In this document: piece after piece, positions 1 to 8,146 of the stretch
Layout: every line of letters begins with the position of its first letter
How positions within the stretch are numbered: position 1 is the first letter of the stretch
NCBI GenBank assembly: GCA_005887945.1
Contig: VBOL01000018.1
Location: forward strand, 1 to 38,059
DNA from: Nitrospirota bacterium
Lineage (GTDB): Bacteria > Nitrospirota > Nitrospiria > Nitrospirales > Nitrospiraceae
Reading direction: 5' to 3'
DNA length: 38,059 bases
The notes under the pieces: generated by a model
What the model saw: the letters and a program-made list of their open reading frames with translations, nothing else
Told to the model about the DNA's origin: nothing
Database searches by the model: none
Translations under genes and position numbers: made by a program

Positions 1-2
1 AC

Positions 3-2372
3 ATCCATCGCGTGGTGGAGGCCCTCAACATTCCCGCCGTCCGGCAAGCCGGCTACGAGGCGGACGATTTGATCGGCGCGTTCGCCCACCAGGCGGAACA
101 GGCCGGCTTCGACGTCGTCATCGTCACCGGCGATAAGGACATGTTCCAGCTCCTGACGCCCCACGTGCGCATCTACGATCCGGTGAAAGACAAGTGGTTC
201 GGCGAAGCGGAATGCCGCGAACGTTTCAGCGTGGAGCCGGCGCGCGTCGTGGAGATCATGGGGCTCATGGGCGATGCGACGGACAATATTCCCGGCGTGA
301 AGGGCATCGGTGAGAAGACGGCAATGAAGCTGATCGCCCAGTTCGGCACGATTGAAGAACTCTTGCGTCGCGTAGAGGAGGTCACGCCGCCTCGGATCAA
401 AGCCCTGTTGATCGAGCAGGCCGAGAACGCCCGCCTCAGCCGGCGGCTGGCGACCATCCAACTGGATAGTCCCGTGGTCTTCGATGCCGCGACCTATCAC
501 ATGAAGCCTCCCCATCAGGACCAGCTCATCGAGTTGTTGCGCGAGCTGGAGTTCACCACACTCCTCAAATCATTTCAGCCGGCGTTCAAACAAGCTGAGG
601 CGAATGCAGTTGAGACGGAGCTCGTTCAGGATGAACCGTCCGCACAGCAATTCGTGGAGGGATTGCCGAAGGGCGGCGCCCTCGGCCTGCAGTGTCTGCT
701 CTCCCCTGGGCCAGGTGTGCAGGCGGATGTGCAGGGGATGGCGCTGTCTACGGGAGACAAGGCCGCGTTCATACCACTCGACGTCCGAACCTACATGCGG
801 CCTATCACGGCGTTGCTGCACGAACCCACGAGAACCAAGGTTGTCCATGACCTGAAGGCGACCTTGTTGGTTTTTCACCGCATCGGACTGACCCTCGCGG
901 GCCCCTACCTGGATACCATGGTGGCGGACTATCTGCTCAATCCCAATCGCCGCGATCACCAGCTTGAGACCATCGCGCTGGAAGTGCTGGACCATCGGCT
1001 TGGGACCGGGCAGAAGGCCAACGCCGCACCGCATTCCATTTTCGATGAGGACCGCGGATCACGAGAAGAGGCAGCGGAGGCCGCGTCGGTGCTGGCTAAA
1101 CTCGCCCCGTCCATGACGGAAAGATTGTCGGAACAGGGAAGCCTCACGCTCTTCACCGAAGTTGAAATGCCGTTGGTGCCGGTGTTGGCCGAGATCGAAC
1201 GGAACGGATTCTTATTGGATGTCGAGGGCCTACGCGCGCTCAGTAAAGAATTGGAACGGGAACTCGACCGGATGATCAAGGCGATTGAGGGATTGGCCGG
1301 CGGCGAATTCAACATCAATTCGCCGAAGCAGCTCGCCACGGTGCTCTTCGAGAAGTTGGGACTCAAACCGATCAGGAAAACCAAGACCGGGTACTCGACC
1401 GATGAAGACACGCTGACGCAGCTCGCCACACAACACGAATTGCCCGCGCAGATTGTGAACTATCGGAGCCTCAGTAAACTCAAGTCCACCTATGTGGACG
1501 CACTACCAGAATTGGTGAATCCGGAGACCAAGCGGCTCCATACGTCGCTCAATCAGACCGTCGCGGCGACCGGACGGCTCTCCTCTACCGATCCGAATTT
1601 GCAAAATATTCCGGTGAAGGGCGAGTACGGATTACGAATCAGAGAAGCGTTTATCGCGCCGACAGGCCACATCTTGCTCTGCGCCGACTACAGCCAGATC
1701 GAACCGCGTATCCTCGCGCACTTGTCGCAAGATCCGCGCTTGCTCGCTGTGTTTGCGAAGGGCGAAGATATCCACATGGCGACGGCCATGGAGATTTTCA
1801 GTCTGCCCTCCGGTCAGATCACGCGAGACATGCGACGCGTGGCCAAAACGGTCGTCTTCGGAATTGTGTATGGGATCAGTCCGTTCGGTCTGGCCTCGAA
1901 TATCGGCGTGTCGCAGGCGGACGCGAAGAAGTACATCGAGACGTTCTTTGAAAGGTTTGCAGCAGTGCGCGCGTTGATGGACCGGAATATCGAGGAAGGA
2001 AAAACGAAGGGCTACACGACGACGATTCTCGGTCGGCGGCGTCCGATTCCCGAGCTGCAGAGCGGCGATCCCGTGCAGCGTGGCTTCGGCGAACGCATGG
2101 CCGTGAACAGCCCGATTCAGGGCTCAGCCGCAGACTTGATCAAAGTGGCGATGATCAACGTAAACAACGCCCTGCATCACGATATGCCACACACGAAAAT
2201 GATCCTGCAAGTCCACGACGAATTGATCTTCGAAGTGCCGGAGAAGGACTTGGAAGAGGCGAAGCAACTCGTGAAGACAGAGATGGAAGCGACGGGAAAG
2301 AAACTGGGATTGTCGGTGCCCTTAAAAGTCGATCTAGGGACAGGCCACAACTGGCGGGTTGCGCATCCGTAA
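3..2372 (+). CDS. polA: DNA polymerase I (5' end outside window)
   Basis: Reading frame open from window edge (IHRVVEALNIP...GYEADDLIGAFA); 5'-3' exonuclease motifs (VTGDKDMFQLL, GDATDNIPGVKGIGEKTA), family-A motif A (ADYSQIEPRILAHLS), finger helix (RRVAKTVVFGIVYG), motif C (LQVHDELIFEVP). Confidence 0.97.
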   Translation: MHRVVEALNIPAVRQAGYEADDLIGAFAHQAEQAGFDVVIVTGDKDMFQLLTPHVRIYDPVKDKWFGEAECRERFSVEPARVVEIMGLMGDATDNIPGVKGIGEKTAMKLIAQFGTIEELLRRVEEVTPPRIKALLIEQAENARLSRRLATIQLDSPVVFDAATYHMKPPHQDQLIELLRELEFTTLLKSFQPAFKQAEANAVETELVQDEPSAQQFVEGLPKGGALGLQCLLSPGPGVQADVQGMALSTGDKAAFIPLDVRTYMRPITALLHEPTRTKVVHDLKATLLVFHRIGLTLAGPYLDTMVADYLLNPNRRDHQLETIALEVLDHRLGTGQKANAAPHSIFDEDRGSREEAAEAASVLAKLAPSMTERLSEQGSLTLFTEVEMPLVPVLAEIERNGFLLDVEGLRALSKELERELDRMIKAIEGLAGGEFNINSPKQLATVLFEKLGLKPIRKTKTGYSTDEDTLTQLATQHELPAQIVNYRSLSKLKSTYVDALPELVNPETKRLHTSLNQTVAATGRLSSTDPNLQNIPVKGEYGLRIREAFIAPTGHILLCADYSQIEPRILAHLSQDPRLLAVFAKGEDIHMATAMEIFSLPSGQITRDMRRVAKTVVFGIVYGISPFGLASNIGVSQADAKKYIETFFERFAAVRALMDRNIEEGKTKGYTTTILGRRRPIPELQSGDPVQRGFGERMAVNSPIQGSAADLIKVAMINVNNALHHDMPHTKMILQVHDELIFEVPEKDLEEAKQLVKTEMEATGKKLGLSVPLKVDLGTGHNWRVAHP

Positions 2373-2394
2373 TAGAGAGCAAAGGAGGTGAGAG

Positions 2395-2652
2395 GTGCAG
2401 AACGTACGTCTTTCGATAGCGTGGTTGATAGCGGGCGTCAGTCTTTGTGCGTTGGGGTTCCTGCTTCTCATGGGGCAGCCGTTCACGGCGAAGGCTCAAG
2501 AGTCGAAACGGATTCAGTACAAAATCGTCGAGGTCCTTCCTGACGCCCAGAATATGCAAACCATGCTGAGCGAGTTTGGAGCGAGCGGGTGGGAGTTGGT
2601 GGCGGTCTCGATGGGGAATATGACGGAGCCGAGGCTGATCTTTAAGAAGTGA
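2395..2652 (+). CDS. small membrane-anchored/secreted protein, DUF4177-like
   Basis: GTG start after AAAGGAGGTGAGAGGT; N-terminal hydrophobic segment; C-terminal 'YKIVEVLPDAQNMQTMLSEFGASGWELVAV'. Confidence 0.65.
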   Translation: MQNVRLSIAWLIAGVSLCALGFLLLMGQPFTAKAQESKRIQYKIVEVLPDAQNMQTMLSEFGASGWELVAVSMGNMTEPRLIFKK

Positions 2653-2672
2653 GAGAGAGGGATGGAGGCTGA

Positions 2673-2740
2673 TGATCTTCTGTGCTCGCGCAACGCGCGG
2701 CCTGGGAAGGCCCTCGTTGGACGCGCGCAGTGGAAGATCA
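2673..2740. repeat. Intergenic palindromic element (TGATCTTC...GAAGATCA) with inner GGCCTGGGAAGGCC hairpin
   Basis: Imperfect inverted repeat TGATCTTCTGTGCTCGCGCAACG / CGTTGGACGCGCGCAGTGGAAGATCA; core GACGCGCGCAGT recurs about 90 bp downstream. Confidence 0.6.
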
Positions 2741-2960
2741 CTCAGCCCCCATCCCTGAAGAGATAGCGAGCGAGCTTGGAAGGATCATTCCTACGATAAA
2801 AGCATTGAGCGTTCGACGCGCGCAGTTGGGATCATCCCAGCCACCCCCAAGTGAAAAGGTAGGGGAGAAGCGCATCAAATTCTAGGTGTCACTGTAAGGA
2901 GTTCTGGGAGTGAGAAGGAATTGGCGAGGAGCACATCCGCATACACAGTGAGAGCATCAC

Positions 2961-3428
2961 ATGCAACACAGTGGTCTTTTCAATCTGCAGACACCTCGCG
3001 ATCTTCTGGCAAAGGCCGAGCGTGATTTTAAGCGGCTCCGGGAGAATCCTGCTAATGCAGATGCAGCGTTCGACTTCTTCGTTACAGTTCGCCACTTGCC
3101 AGATTGGCTATATCCCAGTCCTAGTGACAAACAGCAGTGTAAAGCACTCTTCAAAAATCATGTCGAGTTGCGCATTGCACGTCACATTGCAGACGGTGCA
3201 AAGCACTTTAAGGTCACGCAACCACAGCATACGCAAGTGGTAGGTACCTCGGCATTGTTATCGGTGCCTCAGTCTGGCGGGATGCCTCAACCAGGTCCAG
3301 CTCAGGTTAAAGACCTTATCATTGAACTGGACACGCGAGATCCCGATACCGCCAAGCTCGGCCAAAAAGTGTATGTCATGGAGCTTGCGGAGCGCATTCT
3401 CGCTGTTGCCAGAAAGATTGTCTCGTAG
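2961..3428 (+). CDS. hypothetical protein
   Basis: 155-aa ORF, longest in region, plausible composition; no recognised domain. Confidence 0.55.
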   Translation: MQHSGLFNLQTPRDLLAKAERDFKRLRENPANADAAFDFFVTVRHLPDWLYPSPSDKQQCKALFKNHVELRIARHIADGAKHFKVTQPQHTQVVGTSALLSVPQSGGMPQPGPAQVKDLIIELDTRDPDTAKLGQKVYVMELAERILAVARKIVS

Positions 3429-3533
3429 CAAGACTTCTGGAGAGATCACGCTTTCAAGGAAGGAATAAGAACGAATTGCATTACCAAGCTGCGAGATTGA
3501 CAGCATCGTGCTCCATGATAAAGGAGGCCTAAC

Positions 3534-3833
3534 ATGGCGAGAGAAGCAACATTGTTTGAGAGTGCAGACGGGAGCGTCTTGAAAGGCTATCGGCTTCTCC
3601 AGCGAGGCGGAGCGAACATTCCGCCGATGTGGATACAACGGGCTTCTCAGTCGAGATGTCGGCTTCACAAGGATGTTGCGCAGGCGCTTCGCCGAAAGAG
3701 CAAATCAGGGCAGAGCACCCTCAAGGAATGGGAAAAGCGTTACAATAAGGAATGTTTCTATTACGGGTTGCGCGTGCTCCTCGAATTGGCGAGAAAGGGT
3801 AAGACAAGATTGACGAAGGCCCCTCGCGCCTAG
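3534..3833 (+). CDS. hypothetical basic protein
   Basis: 99-aa ORF preceded by AAAGGAGG. Confidence 0.5.
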   Translation: MAREATLFESADGSVLKGYRLLQRGGANIPPMWIQRASQSRCRLHKDVAQALRRKSKSGQSTLKEWEKRYNKECFYYGLRVLLELARKGKTRLTKAPRA

Positions 3834-4008
3834 GTCTTGTAGAGTGCTTGGACGATTGCGTTGTATTAAAGAGCATCGCGCTCAGGCTGGCGTCGACGGC
3901 ATAGTCGATCTCGTTTCTACATCGCTGTTCGAGTTAACGCCACACATTCAGTGAATCCCCCCTCGTAATTCGCCGCTCCCATCTATAGACATTTTGCACC
4001 CGACCCCC

Positions 4009-4037
4009 TTGACAGCCCTTACCATGGTATGTAACAT
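4009..4037 (+). promoter_or_regulatory. sigma70-type promoter TTGACA-N17-TAACAT
   Basis: TTGACA at 4009-4014, TAACAT at 4032-4037, exact 17-bp spacer, directly upstream of the ATG at 4046. Confidence 0.7.
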
Positions 4038-4047
4038 TTTGTGACAT
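4029..4047. promoter_or_regulatory. candidate operator: inverted repeat ATGTAACA-TTT-TGTGACAT
   Basis: 8-3-8 inverted repeat with 7/8 arm matches, overlapping the -10 box and start codon of the XRE-S24 regulator. Confidence 0.5.
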
Positions 4048-4591
4048 GACGGCCAAACAGTTCAGGCAGGCGCGGGTTCGGTTGGGGTACACGCAGGCGA
4101 AGTTGGCGGAGGTGCTGCAACTGAGCCGGATGACGATCAGCCGCTATGAGGCCGGCAGGTGGGAGGTTCCTTTGTCGGTCGAGATGGCGCTGGACCAGTT
4201 GGGGTCGTCACAGATTCCTATGTTGGGGATGGTGGCGGCCGGGGCGCCGATCGAACCGATTACGCAAGCTGAATTGGTGGCGGTGCTGCCGCCGTTGTTG
4301 CGCAGGGGAGAGACCTTCGCGCTACGGGTGAAAGGCGAGTCGATGAAGGACGACGGCATTTTCCCCGGCGATTTGGTGGTGGTGCGGAAGCAGGGTACCG
4401 CGCGGAATGGGCAGACGGTGGTGGCCTTAGTCAACAATGAAGCTACGATCAAGAAGTACTACCGCAAGGACGGTCGGATTGAACTGCATCCGGCGAATGC
4501 AGCGATGAAGCCGATCATCGTGTCGTCACAGGACGAGTTTTGTATTCAGGGAATTGTCGCGGGGGTGATTCGCCACTTCAACGAATCGTGA
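4046..4591 (+). CDS. XRE-family HTH / S24 (LexA-like) peptidase-domain regulator
   Basis: N-terminal HTH (RLGYTQAKLAEVLQLSRMTISRYEAGRWEVP), C-terminal S24 fold (MLGMVAAGAP...FALRVKGESMKDDGIFPGDLVVVRK...VVALVNNEATIKKYYR). Confidence 0.9.
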   Translation: MTAKQFRQARVRLGYTQAKLAEVLQLSRMTISRYEAGRWEVPLSVEMALDQLGSSQIPMLGMVAAGAPIEPITQAELVAVLPPLLRRGETFALRVKGESMKDDGIFPGDLVVVRKQGTARNGQTVVALVNNEATIKKYYRKDGRIELHPANAAMKPIIVSSQDEFCIQGIVAGVIRHFNES

Positions 4592-4599
4592 GGTGTTCT

Positions 4600-5310
4600 A
4601 TGGCTCTGGTGCAGCAACAGGCGATTGAGTTTTTGTTTCGCACAGAAGATGGCGGCGCGGTCATCGATGCGCCTCGCCATCTGCTGGCGGCGTTACGGCA
4701 GAGTGCGGTGTCGACCGATCAGCCGAAGGGGTTGGTGCTATTGTCCGGACCGCCGTCGGTCTATCGACTGGGCCTCTGTGCCGCGGTCGATCGCGCGTTG
4801 GCCGGCGAACCGGTGCTGTATCTGGCCGGCGCCAATGTCTTCGACCCATTCTTGGTGGGGCGGCTGGCTCGGGCAAGTCGGGTGGCGTCAGCTCAGGTGC
4901 TGCAACAGATTCACGTCTCACGGGCCTTCACCTGTCATCAGATGGTCCGGTTGGTCACGGATTGTCTCCTGTCGGCGTTGCGCACCTATGATGCGCGATT
5001 CGTCATTCTCGCCGGTCCGCTCGACACGTTGTACGATCAGTCGGTGCCGGAGCCTGAAGCGATGCGCCTCTTTCGTACCATGACAGAGGCCCTGCAGGAC
5101 ATGGCCTACCAGGGTGTGCAGGTGCTGTGCGTGAGCCCGCTCGCGCCGCCTGAATCCGGCGGACGCAGCCGATTTATGGCGGCACTCCGTGCGCAGGCGC
5201 GCCGGGCGATCGATGTGTGCGAGGCCGAGGACGGACTGTGGCTCCATGAAGAGGGAGGGCCTGAGCCCAAACGCTGGATGATTCCGCGTCCGCTCTGGAA
5301 TCGGTTGTAA
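4600..5310 (+). CDS. RadA/RecA-like (ImuA-analogous) protein with degenerate Walker A
   Basis: P-loop position reads LLSGPPSVYRLGL instead of GPPGSGKT; Rad51/RadA-like 'VLQQIHVSRAFTCHQMVRLV', Walker-B-like strand 'ARFVILAGPLDTLYD'; 8 bp after the regulator stop. Confidence 0.65.
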   Translation: MALVQQQAIEFLFRTEDGGAVIDAPRHLLAALRQSAVSTDQPKGLVLLSGPPSVYRLGLCAAVDRALAGEPVLYLAGANVFDPFLVGRLARASRVASAQVLQQIHVSRAFTCHQMVRLVTDCLLSALRTYDARFVILAGPLDTLYDQSVPEPEAMRLFRTMTEALQDMAYQGVQVLCVSPLAPPESGGRSRFMAALRAQARRAIDVCEAEDGLWLHEEGGPEPKRWMIPRPLWNRL

Positions 5311-5312
5311 GC

Positions 5313-5603
5313 ATGGGGCGCACGCTTGCCACGTTCACGCAATTGGTCCAGCAGGAAATCGATTCGTGGAGCCGCTACCGGCGTGCATTGCGGCGTGAGG
5401 ATCAGCAGGCGCTCGATGTGTTGTTCGCCGCCGCCCGCCACCATGCGTCCGCCGGCGCCTATCTTGCGCGTGAGACACCGTTCGAAGTGATGCTGCTGTC
5501 CATGTTAATCGAACAACAGAAACACGTCGTCACGTTGCAACAGAAAGTGATGACTCTTGAAACCCGCATGCACCACGACTCGACTCAAGGGATGGCTTCT
5601 TGA
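5313..5603 (+). CDS. small helical protein in PolB cassette
   Basis: 96-aa ORF, starts 2 bp after upstream stop, overlaps PolB start; 'EIDSWSRYRRALRREDQQALDVLFAAARHHASA...LLSMLIEQQKHVVTLQQKV'. Confidence 0.75.
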   Translation: MGRTLATFTQLVQQEIDSWSRYRRALRREDQQALDVLFAAARHHASAGAYLARETPFEVMLLSMLIEQQKHVVTLQQKVMTLETRMHHDSTQGMAS

Positions 5604-7800
5604 TGTCTACCCGGCACAAGAGGGCATGGTCGTCTGGCTCGTCGGCGAGGACGGTCGCCGCATCAGAGCCATCGATCCCTTTGTGCCGACGTGCTATCTG
5701 GCGGCTCCGCCGTCCATCCGCGAGCACGTGTTCAGGTTACTCCGCCGTGCCTCCTGTCGTATCAGCACCAGAGAGGTAGAGCGATATGAACTTGGCGCGC
5801 CTTGTCCGATCTCGGTGCTGGAAGTTTCGGTTCACGCTCCCGCGCAGTTCTCGTCCCTCACGCAACATCTGATCCGCGCCTGTCCCGACGCGCAGTTCTT
5901 TCACGTGGATGTGTCCCTGCCGCAGCGCTACTTCTACGACCGGGAACTCTTCCCTCTGGTCCATTGCGAGGCTGACCTTACAGCCGAAGGCCGGATTCAG
6001 TCGATTCAGGCGCTGGAGTCGCCCTGGGACACGGACTATGGTTTCCCACCGCTCACGATCATGGAGCTGTCGCCGGACAGTCCGTCGCCCAACCCGAATC
6101 ATGGCGGGCATGGCTCGTTCGTGGTGCGGATGGATGGGGAGGAGCGTCTGTTGGAAGGCGATGATGCTGACGTAATCCAGCGCCTCAACCAGCTGCTCGT
6201 GCGACAGGACCCCGATATTCTATTAACGGACTGGGGCGATTCCTATCTTCTGCCGCGTCTCATGATCATGGCGGATCAGCTGCGCATGCCGCTCGAGCTC
6301 AATCGCGATCCCCATCGATCCATCGGCACCAGGAAACCCCGTTCGTATTTTTCATACGGCCGTATCCTGTCCCATGCTGGTGCCCGTATTCTGTCGGGAC
6401 GGTTGCATCTCGATCGGCACAATTCCTTTGCGCTGGCGGAAACGGGCCTGGCCGGTCTCATCGAGCAGGCCCGTATCGCGAAGGTCGATTTGCAGCAGAT
6501 GGCCCGCACGACGACAGGGACGGGGATCACCTCAATGCAGCTCGAAACGGCTTGTCGCGACGGTCTGTTGATTCCCTATCGGAAACAGGAGCCGGAAGCC
6601 TTCAAATCCGCGCGCGAGTTGCTGCAGACCGATCAGGGCGGATTGGTATTTGCGCCGATCGTCGGCTATCACGAGCAGGTCGGTGAGCTGGATTTCTCTT
6701 CTATGTATCCCTCCATCATGGTGCGCTTCAACATCTCGCCCGAAACGATCAATTGCCCGTGCTGCCGCGATGAGCCGGCCGCACGGGTGCCGGAGATCGG
6801 CCATCACACCTGCCGCCATCGCCAGGGATTGGTGCCTCGCACGCTGGCCCCGTTGCTCGACAAGCGCGTGCGGTACAAACGGCTCATGGCCGCGGCGACA
6901 CAGCCGGCGGCGAGGGCCGTGCTCGATCAACGGCAAACGGCGCTCAAGTGGCTGCTCGTCGTCTCGTTCGGTTATTTGGGGTACAAGAATGCCCGGTTCG
7001 GCCGGATCGAAGCACACGAATCCGTGACCGCCTACAGCCGTGATCTGCTGCTGCAGGCCAAGGAGGTTGCCGAGCGGCAGGGCTATCGCATGCTGCATGC
7101 GATTGTGGATTCGCTCTGGTTCGTCAAACCCGGCGCAGTCAGGGCAGACTACAACAGACTTGCGCAGGAGATCACCGAGCGGACGGGGCTCTCGATCGGC
7201 CTGGAAGGGCTCTATCACTGGATTGGGTTTCTTCCGTCACGGGTCAATCCGCTCATGCCGGTGCCGAATCAGTTCGTGGGCCTGTTTGACCATGGAGCCA
7301 TGAAAATCCGCGGCATCGAAATCCGTCGCAGCGATGCGCCGTTTCTCGTCAAACGGGCACAGGCGGAGGTGCTGCGCTGTCTGAGTCAGGCACGGATGCT
7401 GGCCGAGTTGCGTGAACAGATTCCTCAGGCATTGGAGATTGTCCGTATCTATCGGCGCTATCTCCACGATGGTCACGCCACCGTTGAGGAACTGGCCATT
7501 ACCAAATCCCTCTCGAAAGAGCCGCAGGCCTATCGCCATCAGACCTTGTCGATGATTGCGGCGCAGGAACTGCTCGCGCGCGGCGTGTCGCTCCAAGCCG
7601 GCGACACGATTCACTACATCATTACGGATGCCGACGCGGCTTATCTGCCAGACCGGGCGCGTGCGGTGGCCGGACTCGATGGGACCTGGAGCTACGATGT
7701 CTCGGCCTATGACAGCCTGCTTTTGAAGGCGGCCCTCGTGCTGTTGACGCCCTTGGGCGTGACGGCGACCTCGTTGAACGAATCTACTGCAGGATGCTAA
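5557..7800 (+). CDS. divergent family-B DNA polymerase (PolB2-like), TTG start
   Basis: Motif A 'LDFSSMYPSIM', motif-B region 'KWLLVVSFGYLGYKNARFG', motif C 'HAIVDSLWF', 'GLVPRTLAPLLDKRVRYK'; exonuclease motif positions degenerate. Confidence 0.88.
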   Translation: MKPACTTTRLKGWLLDVYPAQEGMVVWLVGEDGRRIRAIDPFVPTCYLAAPPSIREHVFRLLRRASCRISTREVERYELGAPCPISVLEVSVHAPAQFSSLTQHLIRACPDAQFFHVDVSLPQRYFYDRELFPLVHCEADLTAEGRIQSIQALESPWDTDYGFPPLTIMELSPDSPSPNPNHGGHGSFVVRMDGEERLLEGDDADVIQRLNQLLVRQDPDILLTDWGDSYLLPRLMIMADQLRMPLELNRDPHRSIGTRKPRSYFSYGRILSHAGARILSGRLHLDRHNSFALAETGLAGLIEQARIAKVDLQQMARTTTGTGITSMQLETACRDGLLIPYRKQEPEAFKSARELLQTDQGGLVFAPIVGYHEQVGELDFSSMYPSIMVRFNISPETINCPCCRDEPAARVPEIGHHTCRHRQGLVPRTLAPLLDKRVRYKRLMAAATQPAARAVLDQRQTALKWLLVVSFGYLGYKNARFGRIEAHESVTAYSRDLLLQAKEVAERQGYRMLHAIVDSLWFVKPGAVRADYNRLAQEITERTGLSIGLEGLYHWIGFLPSRVNPLMPVPNQFVGLFDHGAMKIRGIEIRRSDAPFLVKRAQAEVLRCLSQARMLAELREQIPQALEIVRIYRRYLHDGHATVEELAITKSLSKEPQAYRHQTLSMIAAQELLARGVSLQAGDTIHYIITDADAAYLPDRARAVAGLDGTWSYDVSAYDSLLLKAALVLLTPLGVTATSLNESTAGC

Positions 7801-7912
7801 AAAAGTCCGCCAGCATCGTTCTCGCATCGCTCAGAGACTCAACGTACCGAAGCGTACGCCTCGCCTCCTCGCTCGCTGCGGCCTTGCTGGACGGTCTTTT
7901 TGAGCATCCTGC
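7789..7912. repeat. TIR intergenic element, family 1 (copy A)
   Basis: GCAGGATGCTAAAAAAGTCCGCCAGCA ... TGCTGGACGGTCTTTTTGAGCATCCTGC; left arm contains the PolB stop codon. Confidence 0.8.
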
Positions 7913-8075
7913 GGGATATTCATCTGTTGCCCATAACCTATGGGCCATTGGGTCTCCTGCATGCCACAACATTTTCTCCCGCAGCCCGCTAGCAGGATGC
8001 GTTCAAACCTGTCCGCATAGTCGGTCCTTGCCTTCAGTTAACCCTCATCCAGAGCTAATTTGCGCGGGGTTAGCA

Positions 8076-8090
8076 TGGCACCCATCTTGC
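8076..8090 (+). promoter_or_regulatory. sigma54-type -24/-12 promoter candidate
   Basis: TGGCACCCATCTTGC: GG-N10-GC spacing, TGGCAC-N5-TTGC; upstream of ORF at 8147. Confidence 0.5.
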
Positions 8091-8146
8091 GGAAATATCA
8101 TGGCTTCCATGTGCAGGAAAGGGCGTTACATGAAAAGGGGGATACG

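Noticed and set aside
6532-7218. 228-aa minus-strand ORF opposite the PolB gene
   Set aside because: Antisense to motif-bearing PolB; no supporting SD or domain.
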